Assembly: GCA_042408925.1 (NCBI GenBank) | Contig: JBHOQO010000117.1 | Location: forward strand, 1-5,084 | DNA from: BPIH01 sp042408925 | Lineage (GTDB): Bacteria; Chloroflexota; Limnocylindria; Limnocylindrales; CSP1-4 | Direction of reading: 5' to 3' | Length of the DNA stretch: 5,084 bases | Program-made: the position numbers and the translations under genes | The notes under the pieces: generated by a model | Seen by the model: only the letters and a program-made list of their open reading frames with translations | What the model was told of the DNA's origin: nothing | Databases searched by the model: none | Shown: one piece after another, positions 1-5,084 of the stretch | How positions within the stretch are numbered: position 1 is the stretch's first letter | How the letters are laid out: each line of letters starts with the position of its first letter

Positions 1-96
1 GAGGGTCGCGACGTGGCGGCGATGACCCGCCTCGTCGCCCGCCTCGCCGCGGCGACCCGCCGCCCGTCGGTCCAGACGCCGATCGCGGACCGCTAG
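1..96 (+). CDS. 3' end of an unidentified plus-strand gene (partial)
   Basis: Reading frame 1 is open from the window edge to a TAG at 94-96, giving 31 residues that end in PIADR. I do not recognise the family. The case for coding is compositional: 30 of 31 sense codons end in G or C, while the second codon position is clearly less GC-rich, which is the usual pattern for genes in a high-GC genome. The visible part has an alanine/arginine/leucine-rich stretch that could be a C-terminal amphipathic helix, then a short polar tail. It converges on gluQ, and the two stop codons overlap within a single CTAG at 93-96. No function can be given because the start and main body lie outside the window. 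Confidence 0.5.
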   Translation, partial: EGRDVAAMTRLVARLAAATRRPSVQTPIADR

Positions 97-1019
97 CTCA
101 CCAGCTCCGCGAGCCGGACCGGCGTCGGGTCGGGGCGGAGCCCGATCGCCGCGGCGGCCGCCCCGAGGACCCGCTCCGGGCTCCAGCCGGCGGCCCGCAG
201 CTCGCGGACGCCGGTGTCGCCGGCCGACTTGCTCAGCTTTCGCCCGTCCGCCGTCCGGACGAGGGGATGGTGGAGGAAGACGAGGCCGGCCGGGTCGCCG
301 CCGAGGAGGCGACGGAGGCGGAGCTGGAGCGGCGTCGCCTCGAGGAGATCCTCGCCCCGGACGACGAGGTCGATCCCCTGGTCGGGGTCGTCGACGACGA
401 CGCAGCAGTGGTACGTCCAGTTGCCCGCCCGATCGCGGACGAGGACGTCGCCCCCGGCGCTCGGCTCGCCCGTGCCCGGGCCGAGCCGGAGGTCGCGGTA
501 CGACTCCCGACCCGACCCGAGGGCGACCCGGAGGGGGACGCCGTCGTCGAGGGGCAGGCCGAGCTCCCGACAGCCGCCCGGGCAGCCGGGCCCGCTCCAG
601 CTTCGGCCGTGGGCCTCCCGCCAGCGGGCGAAGGTGGAGCGGCTGCAGCGGCAGGCGTAGACGAGGCCGGCCGCGACGAGCCGCTCAACAGCCGCCCGGT
701 AGACGGCGTCGCGGTCGGACTGGCGGTACGGCGAGGGTCGGGCCCGGAGGACGGCCGGGTCCGGCTCGTCGGGGCGGAAGCCGAGCCAGGCGAGGTCGTC
801 GAGGAGCGCCGCCTCGAAGGCCGGCCGCGACCGGTCCCGGTCGTGGTCCTCGATCCGGAGGACGACCTGCCCGCCGGCGCGCCGGGCGATCCCCCAGACG
901 ACGATGGCGTTCGCGACGTGGCCGAGGTGGAGGTAGCCGGTCGGGGCCGGAGCGAAGCGGGTTCGGGCCCCGCGGGGCGCCGCCGCGGCGAGGCGCGCCA
1001 GGTCGAACCGCTCCGTCAC
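93..1019 (-). CDS. gluQ: Glutamyl-queuosine tRNA(Asp) synthetase (GluQRS)
   Basis: This cytoplasmic class I aminoacyl-tRNA synthetase paralogue activates glutamate with ATP and attaches it to queuosine at position 34 of tRNA(Asp), rather than to a tRNA 3' end. At 308 aa it matches GluQRS length and lacks the C-terminal anticodon-binding domain of true GluRS. The HIGH motif is HLGH (residues 31-34) within APAPTGYLHLGH, and the KMSKS-type loop is KLSKS (261-265). RIED (56-59), VVVDDPDQGI (207-216) and RGEDLLEAT (221-229) are family blocks. A zinc site is suggested by C123, C125, C146 and C150. The start is GTG at 1019; its GTGA overlaps the chorismate mutase stop, and no in-frame ATG lies nearby. 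It is the last gene of the operon. The family call is firm. Activity in the cell presumes that the host makes queuosine, which is not shown here. Confidence 0.93.
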   Translation of the reverse strand: MTERFDLARLAAAAPRGARTRFAPAPTGYLHLGHVANAIVVWGIARRAGGQVVLRIEDHDRDRSRPAFEAALLDDLAWLGFRPDEPDPAVLRARPSPYRQSDRDAVYRAAVERLVAAGLVYACRCSRSTFARWREAHGRSWSGPGCPGGCRELGLPLDDGVPLRVALGSGRESYRDLRLGPGTGEPSAGGDVLVRDRAGNWTYHCCVVVDDPDQGIDLVVRGEDLLEATPLQLRLRRLLGGDPAGLVFLHHPLVRTADGRKLSKSAGDTGVRELRAAGWSPERVLGAAAAAIGLRPDPTPVRLAELVS

Positions 1020-1393
1020 GCCTCCTCGGTCAGCCCTTCGGGGAGGCCGTTGTGGTCGGCCTCGAGGGCCCGGGTCGCGGCGATGATCCGGCGATAGACC
1101 GCGCGGAGATCGTCCTCGGCGAGCGGCCCCGCGTTCGCCGCGACGATCCGCTCGAGGACGTCCCGTTCCCGCTCGGCGTCCCGGACCGCCCGCCAGCCGG
1201 CCGCCCGCTTCGCCCGGCCGACGGCGATGGCGAGGCTCGCCCGTTCGTTGAGGAGGGCGACGATCCGGCGGTCGACGGCGTCGATCCGCCGTCGGAGGCG
1301 CCGGAGCTCGGGGGTCTCCGGCGCGCCCTCGGGGGTGCCCGTCGGCGCGGGCGTCGCCGGGGCCGGCGTCGAGGTCCGTTCGGGCCCGCTCAC
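1016..1393 (-). CDS. Chorismate mutase, AroQ (CM_2) fold, monofunctional
   Basis: It rearranges chorismate to prephenate, the committed step to phenylalanine and tyrosine. The protein is 125 aa. Residues 1-28 are a Pro/Thr/Ala-rich, probably disordered leader; residues 29-112 form the three-helix CM_2 domain, which is expected to work as an intertwined dimer. Aligned by eye to the E. coli P-protein mutase domain, R34, R51, K62, D72, R75 and E76 match R11, R28, K39, D48, R51 and E52. T107 takes the place of S84 and E111 that of Q88. No dehydratase, dehydrogenase or DAHP synthase domain is attached. The GTG start at 1393-1391 overlaps the aroQ TGA as GTGA, with a purine-rich Shine-Dalgarno 7 nt upstream. 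The stop overlaps the gluQ start in the same way, so translation is probably coupled on both sides. The reading frame stays open far upstream of this GTG, but only as a shadow of aroQ and aroKB. Confidence 0.9.
   Translation of the reverse strand: MSGPERTSTPAPATPAPTGTPEGAPETPELRRLRRRIDAVDRRIVALLNERASLAIAVGRAKRAAGWRAVRDAERERDVLERIVAANAGPLAEDDLRAVYRRIIAATRALEADHNGLPEGLTEEA
1021..1027 (-). promoter_or_regulatory. Candidate ribosome binding site of gluQ, unusually close to the start
   Basis: The minus strand reads GAGGAGG, but only one nucleotide separates it from the GTG at 1019-1017. A weaker GAAGGG at 1039-1034 lies 14 nt away. Neither spacing is ideal, so gluQ probably depends on ribosomes terminating on the overlapping chorismate mutase stop. 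Confidence 0.4.
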
Positions 1394-1848
1394 GACGTCG
1401 CTCCCCTCGTCCGCCCCCGCTCGGCGAGCAAGCGGGCTGCGGCCTCGAGGGCCAGGTGGTAGCCGCGCTTGCCCTGTCCGACGAACGAGGCGACGGCGAT
1501 GTCGGCGAGGTAGTTCACCTTCCGGAACGGCTCCCGGGTCGCCGGGTCGGAGAGGTGGACCTCGAAGAACGGGCGGTCGATCCCCTTGAGGGCGTCGCGG
1601 AGGGCGATCGAGGTGTGGGTGTAGGCGCCCGCGTTCACGATCGCGACGTCGAAGTCGCGGGCGTGGAGCCTGTCGAGGAGGGCGCCCTCGTGGTTCGACT
1701 GGAAGAAGTCGATCTCCAACCCGAGCTCGGCCGCGTGCTCGGCGAGCTCGGCGTGGATCGTCTCGAGGGTCTCGGTCCCGTAGATCTCGGGCTCCCGGGT
1801 CCCGAGGAGGTTGAGGTTCGGCCCTTGGAGGACGAGGACGCGGCCCAT
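1390..1848 (-). CDS. aroQ: Type II 3-dehydroquinate dehydratase
   Basis: It dehydrates 3-dehydroquinate to 3-dehydroshikimate by the type II (anti-elimination, flavodoxin-like fold, usually dodecameric) mechanism. At 152 aa it has the normal family length. The N-terminal block is LVLQGPNLNLLGTREPEIYG (residues 5-24), with R18 and the catalytic tyrosine Y23 in the lid loop. NAGAYTHTS (72-80) supplies N72 and H78. EVHLS (96-100) supplies H98, and REPFR (105-109) supplies R109. These match the known R19, Y24, N75, H81, H101 and R112 of the Mycobacterium tuberculosis enzyme. The usual SN after the histidine is SD here (D101), and the later conserved serine is N112, a mild variation. The last dozen residues are a variable Arg-rich tail. 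The ATG lies 3 nt after the aroKB stop behind an excellent AGGAGG, so the two genes are very probably translated together. Confidence 0.96.
   Translation of the reverse strand: MGRVLVLQGPNLNLLGTREPEIYGTETLETIHAELAEHAAELGLEIDFFQSNHEGALLDRLHARDFDVAIVNAGAYTHTSIALRDALKGIDRPFFEVHLSDPATREPFRKVNYLADIAVASFVGQGKRGYHLALEAAARLLAERGRTRGATS
1401..1408 (-). promoter_or_regulatory. Ribosome binding site of the chorismate mutase gene
   Basis: The minus strand reads GAGGGGAG, 7 nt before the GTG at 1393-1391. Together with the GTGA overlap with the aroQ stop, this decides the start of the chorismate mutase: the open frame extends much further upstream but has no comparable initiation signal in the right place. 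Confidence 0.7.
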
Positions 1849-1851
1849 CGG

Positions 1852-3588
1852 TCAGCCTCCTGCCGGACCGCGGGCGAGGGCCGACACGACCGCCGCCTCC
1901 GGGGGCGAGACCCCGACGAGCTCGTCGACCACCGTCCGGACGAGCGCCTCCGGGACGTCGCGCCGGACCTCGTAGCCGCGGGCCGTCGGGAGGACCCAGC
2001 GGAGCCGACCGAGCTCGTGCTTCTTGTCGCGGCCCATCGCCGCCAGGACCGCCTCGGGGTCGACCGGCGCCCGCCCGAGGCCGAGACCGAGCCGGTCGAG
2101 GAGCGCCTCGATCCGTCGCGCCCGCTCCTGTGGCGTGACGCCGACGGCGACGCCGATCCGGGCCGCGGCCCGGAGCCCCCAGGCGACGGCCTCGCCGTGG
2201 AGGACGCCTCGGTATCCGGCGGCGGCCTCGATCCCGTGGCCGACGGAGTGGCCGAGGTTCAGGCTGATCCGGGCCCCGGTCTCCCGCTCGTCGGCGAGGA
2301 CGACCTCGACCTTCGCCCACGCCGCCCGCTCGACGAGCTCGGCGACGACCCCGGTCTCGAAGACCCGCGGCTCACCCCGGGCGATCGCCGGCCCGTCGGT
2401 TTCGAGGACCTCGAAGAGCCGTTCGTCGCCGAGGACCGCCATCTTCGCCGCCTCGGCGAGGGCGGCCCGCCGCTGGCGGACCGGGAGGAAGCGGAGGGCG
2501 GCGACGTCGATGACGACGGCGGCCGGCTGGTGGAAGGCGCCGAGGAGGTTCTTCCCTTCGGGGAGGTCCACGGCCGTCTTGCCGCCGATGCTGCTGTCGA
2601 TCTGGGCGACGAGGGTCGTCGGGACGTGGACGATCGGGACGCCCCGGAGCCAGACGGCGGCGAGGAACCCGGCCGCGTCGCCGAGGGCCCCGCCGCCGAC
2701 GGCCACGAGGGGTTCACCGCGCTCGACCCGGAGGGCGGCGAGCCGCTGGGCCGCTCGCCCGACGACCTCGAGCCGCTTCGCCGCCTCGCCCCGCGGGAGC
2801 ATGAGCGTCTCGACCGGCCAGCCCGAGGCGACGAGCTCGGCGGCGATCGCTGATCCGACGGCGGCCCAGGCGCCGGGCTCCGAGACGAGGATCGCCCGTC
2901 GGGCCCGCAGGTCGCCGAGGACCTCGGCGAGGGCGGTCGCCGCGATCCGCTCCCCGAGGACGAGCCGCCCGATCCGGGTCCGGGCGTCGAGGAGGACCGT
3001 TCCGCCGCGGTCGGTGTCGGCGGGGCCGTCGTCCGGTCGGTCGGCGCCCGTCCCGTCGCCCCGCCGGGCGAGCCGCTCGCGGATCGCCTCCTCGATCCGC
3101 CGCAGAACCGGCCCGACCCCGGCCGTGCCGTCGACCCGGACGGCGGCGGCGTAGAAGCGTTCCCGGTCGGCCAGGAGCGCCCGGAGTGCCGTTACGGGGT
3201 CGCGCTGCCCGGCGACAAGCGGCCGGACGTGGCGGCTTCGGCGGAGGCGCGCGGCGAGGACCTCGACCGGACTGTCGATCCAGACCGGGAGACGGCCCCG
3301 GTAGAGGATCCAGCGATTTCGGGGATCGACGACGGCCCCGCCGCCGGTGGCGACGACGAGCCGGATCCGAGCCGACCGATCGGGCGGGCCGAGCGCCGCG
3401 ACGACTTCTCGCTCGAAGGCCCGGAAGACGGCCTCGCCGGCCTCGGCGAAGATCTGGGGGATCGGGCGGCCGGCACGGGCCTCGATCGCCTCGTCGAGGT
3501 CGACGAAGGCGGCACCGTGGCGGGCGGCGAGGCGTCGACCGACGACGCTCTTGCCGCTCCCCGACAGCCCGACGAGGACGACGTCCAT
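1852..3588 (-). CDS. aroKB: Bifunctional shikimate kinase / 3-dehydroquinate synthase
   Basis: One 578-aa chain carries two non-adjacent steps of the shikimate pathway. Residues 1 to about 172 are shikimate kinase: Walker A GLSGSGKS (7-14), shikimate-binding D32 and R56, the GGG loop (82-84), lid R122-P123 and R142 of the RxxxY motif. Residues about 173-200 are a charged Gly/Asp/Arg-rich linker. Residues about 200-560 are 3-dehydroquinate synthase, which cyclises DAHP using NAD and zinc. Its landmarks are GGGALGD (298-304), VPTT (322-325), D331, K337, K346, E379, K382, K426, R440, N444, H447, H451 and H464. Their spacing within each block matches the characterised enzymes, and the zinc ligands would be E379, H447 and H464. 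No stop or frameshift separates the halves. The ATG at 3588 begins directly at the P-loop strand, 18 nt after the aroC stop, with only a weak Shine-Dalgarno. Both active sites look intact. Confidence 0.95.
   Translation of the reverse strand: MDVVLVGLSGSGKSVVGRRLAARHGAAFVDLDEAIEARAGRPIPQIFAEAGEAVFRAFEREVVAALGPPDRSARIRLVVATGGGAVVDPRNRWILYRGRLPVWIDSPVEVLAARLRRSRHVRPLVAGQRDPVTALRALLADRERFYAAAVRVDGTAGVGPVLRRIEEAIRERLARRGDGTGADRPDDGPADTDRGGTVLLDARTRIGRLVLGERIAATALAEVLGDLRARRAILVSEPGAWAAVGSAIAAELVASGWPVETLMLPRGEAAKRLEVVGRAAQRLAALRVERGEPLVAVGGGALGDAAGFLAAVWLRGVPIVHVPTTLVAQIDSSIGGKTAVDLPEGKNLLGAFHQPAAVVIDVAALRFLPVRQRRAALAEAAKMAVLGDERLFEVLETDGPAIARGEPRVFETGVVAELVERAAWAKVEVVLADERETGARISLNLGHSVGHGIEAAAGYRGVLHGEAVAWGLRAAARIGVAVGVTPQERARRIEALLDRLGLGLGRAPVDPEAVLAAMGRDKKHELGRLRWVLPTARGYEVRRDVPEALVRTVVDELVGVSPPEAAVVSALARGPAGG
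1856..1861 (-). promoter_or_regulatory. Ribosome binding site of aroQ
   Basis: The minus strand reads AGGAGG here, a consensus Shine-Dalgarno 7 nt before the aroQ ATG. It lies inside the last codons of aroKB (…AGG then stop), so ribosomes finishing aroKB are placed directly on the aroQ start. It is the clearest ribosome binding site in the window and it fixes the aroQ start. Confidence 0.85.
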
Positions 3589-3606
3589 CCCCGATCCGCC
3601 CGTCCG

Positions 3607-4995
3607 CTAGTCGTCGCCGCCCGACCCGGCCTCGTCGGACCCGGTGAGCGCCCGCTCGGCACCCGAGGGCTCGGGAGTCGACGGCCGCGGCTCGGCGAGC
3701 GGGGCCGTGGGTTCCGACGCCGCCGCCTCGGCCTCCCCCTCGGCCGGGAGCGGCGGGAGCGGGCGGCCGCCGATCGTCGGCGGCGGGACCGGGGCGGCGG
3801 TCCGGGCCCGGTAGCGGGCGACCGCGTCCGCGAGTTCGGCCATCGTGTCGCCCCCGAACTTCTCGAGGACGAAGCGGGCGAGGGTGATGAGGACCATCGC
3901 CTCGGCGACGATCCCGGCGGCCGGGACGACGCTGATGTCGCTCCGCTCGTAGTGGGCCTTCTCGACCGGCCGCCCGGTCACCAGATCCGCCGAGGGGAGC
4001 GGCCGAGCGAGGGTCGAGATCGGCTTCACGGCGCCCCGGACGACGATCGGTTCGCCGTTCGAGACGCCGCCGGTCAACCCCCCGGCGTTGTTCGAGCGAT
4101 GGACCCAGCGCCCGTCGGCGTTCCGGCCCTCGATGACGTCGTGGACCGCCGACCCGAAGCGACGCGTCTGCTCGAACCCGAGACCGAATTCGACGCCCTT
4201 CACGATGTTGATGCTGACGACCGCGGCGGCGAGGGCGGCGTCGAGCCGGCGATCCCAGTGGACGTAGCTCCCGAGCCCGATCGGGACGCCCTCGGCCACG
4301 ACCTCGAAGACGCCGCCGACGGTGTCGCCCCGGCTCCGGGCCTCGTCGATCCGGGCGATCATCGCCGCTTCGGCCTCGGGATCGGGGCAGCGGAGCGGAC
4401 TCGCCTCGATCTCGTCTCGCGAGCGGCGGCAGTTCGCCCGATCGATCGCCACCCCGCCGACCTCGGCCGTGTACGACCACACCTCGATCCCGAGGGGTCG
4501 GAGGAGGGCCCGGGCCACCGCCCCGGCGGCGACCCGGGCCGCCGTCTCCCGCGCCGAGGCCCGCTCGAGGACGTTCCGGACGTCGGAGAAACCGTACTTC
4601 AGGGCACCGGCAAGATCGGCGTGCCCGGGCCGAACTCGGGTCACCGGGGTTGCCCGCTTGTTGCCGGCGGCCACGAGACCGAGGAGCTCCTCCGCCTCGG
4701 CGTCGGAGAGGGGCTCGACCTGCATGACCCGGGTCCAGTTCTCCCAATCCCGGTTCCGGATCAAGAGCAGGATCGGCGAGCCGAGGGTCAGCCCGTGGCG
4801 GACCCCGGCGACGATCTCGGCGCGATCGCGCTCGATCTGCTGGCGGGCGCCCCGGCCGTAACCGCGCTGGCGCCGGGCGAGGTCGGCGGCGATCGTCTCG
4901 GCCGTGAGCGGCAGCCCGGCCGGGAGGCCCTCGATGGTGACCCCGAGGAGGGGGCCGTGGGACTCGCCGGCGGTGAGAAAACGGAACGTCGTCAT
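3607..4995 (-). CDS. aroC: Chorismate synthase with a long disordered C-terminal tail
   Basis: It converts EPSP to chorismate by trans-1,4-elimination of phosphate, using reduced FMN as a catalytic cofactor. With the ATG at 4995-4993 the protein is 462 aa and starts MTTFRFLTAGESHGP, a typical AroC beginning. Family blocks in order are GESHG (10-14, with catalytic H13), RRQRGYGRG (41-49), NRDWENW (81-87), RPGHADLAGALKYG (122-135, with H125), RNVLERASARETAARVAAGA (140-159), RSNNAGGLTGGVSNGEP (300-316), KP.STL (324-329) and RSDISVVPAAG (351-361, with D353). The fold ends near residue 397. About 65 further residues rich in Pro, Ala, Glu and Ser follow, so the chain is longer than the usual 360-400 aa. 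An in-frame GTG at 5010 would add five residues (VDAPP), but the ATG has GGTGGA about 10 nt upstream and fits family starts better. Confidence 0.96.
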   Translation of the reverse strand: MTTFRFLTAGESHGPLLGVTIEGLPAGLPLTAETIAADLARRQRGYGRGARQQIERDRAEIVAGVRHGLTLGSPILLLIRNRDWENWTRVMQVEPLSDAEAEELLGLVAAGNKRATPVTRVRPGHADLAGALKYGFSDVRNVLERASARETAARVAAGAVARALLRPLGIEVWSYTAEVGGVAIDRANCRRSRDEIEASPLRCPDPEAEAAMIARIDEARSRGDTVGGVFEVVAEGVPIGLGSYVHWDRRLDAALAAAVVSINIVKGVEFGLGFEQTRRFGSAVHDVIEGRNADGRWVHRSNNAGGLTGGVSNGEPIVVRGAVKPISTLARPLPSADLVTGRPVEKAHYERSDISVVPAAGIVAEAMVLITLARFVLEKFGGDTMAELADAVARYRARTAAPVPPPTIGGRPLPPLPAEGEAEAAASEPTAPLAEPRPSTPEPSGAERALTGSDEAGSGGDD

Positions 4996-5016
4996 CGGCG
5001 GGGCGTCCACCCGGGC

Positions 5017-5084
5017 CTACGCCGACGCCCCGCCGGCGCCCCCGGGCTCGGCCCCCGTGCCCGCCCCGGCCGGCTCGCCCTCGG
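5017..5084 (-). CDS. 3' end of an unidentified upstream operon gene (partial)
   Basis: On the minus strand a frame is open from the window edge to a TAG at 5019-5017, giving a C-terminus of about 22 residues that is almost entirely Gly, Ala, Glu and Pro and ends in GGASA. All sense codons end in G or C. It stops 21 nt before the aroC ATG, as expected for the preceding gene of the same operon. The family cannot be told from this low-complexity tail. Another shikimate-pathway gene or an unrelated operon member are both possible. Because the stretch is so GC-rich and repetitive in composition, chance openness cannot be fully excluded. Confidence 0.45.
   Translation of the reverse strand, partial: EGEPAGAGTGAEPGGAGGASA

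Noticed and set aside
85..110. Possible intrinsic terminator between the convergent genes
   Set aside because: The stem is short and bulged, and no T-run follows on either strand. It is kept only as a remark on the CTAG junction.
267..1097. A 276-codon plus-strand open frame opposite gluQ
   Set aside because: It has no recognisable motif and is antisense to a gluQ with all its family signatures. It is explained by the high GC content.
1394..2320. Upstream extension of the chorismate mutase frame to give a 434-aa protein
   Set aside because: The extra part is an Arg/Pro/Gly-rich shadow of aroQ and aroKB. The GTG at 1393 has a good Shine-Dalgarno and a GTGA overlap, and yields a normal-sized mutase.
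1456..2853. A 465-codon plus-strand open frame opposite aroQ and aroKB
   Set aside because: It is antisense to two clearly recognisable enzymes, its product is a composition-driven run of Asp/Glu/Gly/Arg/Val with no motif, and such frames are expected opposite high-GC genes.
2714..4747. A 677-codon minus-strand open frame overlapping aroC and aroKB in another frame
   Set aside because: The product is mainly Arg, Gly, Pro and Asp with no domain, while the other frame encodes intact AroC and AroKB. It is a shadow frame.
4996..5010. GTG at 5010 as the aroC start
   Set aside because: It would add VDAPP before the conserved MTTFRFLTAGESHG start and lacks a good Shine-Dalgarno. The ATG at 4995 is preferred, though the GTG is not excluded.
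1..5084. Mobile elements, CRISPR arrays, tRNA or rRNA genes, riboswitches, attachment sites
   Set aside because: None was seen. The window is filled by tightly packed coding regions with no gap longer than about 20 nt and no repeat units beyond GC-rich codon repetition.

Overview
The window is a compact piece of a very GC-rich bacterial chromosome (well above 65% G+C by eye, with almost every codon ending in G or C). Nearly all of it is one minus-strand operon for the late shikimate/chorismate pathway. Reading along the minus strand (right to left): the 3' tail of an unidentified gene (5084-5017), aroC chorismate synthase (4995-3607), a fused shikimate kinase/3-dehydroquinate synthase, aroKB (3588-1852), aroQ type II 3-dehydroquinase (1848-1390), a small AroQ-fold chorismate mutase (1393-1016), and gluQ, the glutamyl-queuosine tRNA(Asp) synthetase (1019-93). 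A plus-strand gene of unknown identity ends at 96, so the operon meets a convergent neighbour at a shared CTAG.

The encoded enzymes cover DAHP to 3-dehydroquinate (AroB half), 3-dehydroquinate to 3-dehydroshikimate (AroQ), shikimate to shikimate 3-phosphate (AroK half), EPSP to chorismate (AroC) and chorismate to prephenate (chorismate mutase). DAHP synthase, shikimate dehydrogenase (AroE) and EPSP synthase (AroA) are not in the window. They must lie elsewhere, possibly upstream in the same operon. GluQ is a tRNA-modification enzyme with no direct biochemical link to the pathway.

Gene spacing points to one transcript with translational coupling: about 21 nt before aroC, 17-18 nt before aroKB, 3 nt before aroQ, and two successive 4-nt GTGA start/stop overlaps for the chorismate mutase and gluQ. 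No promoter, intrinsic terminator, RNA gene, mobile element, repeat array or CRISPR was seen. The promoter is presumably beyond 5084.

The lineage cannot be fixed from the sequence. The high GC, the AroKB fusion order and the proline/alanine/glutamate-rich tails would fit high-GC Chloroflexota or Actinobacteriota-like bacteria, but this is a guess. I found no previously undescribed system. The points worth a second look are the fusion enzyme, a Gln-to-Glu change in the chorismate mutase active site, a probable all-cysteine zinc site in GluQ, disordered tails on several proteins, the overlapping convergent stops, and the oddly close Shine-Dalgarno of gluQ.
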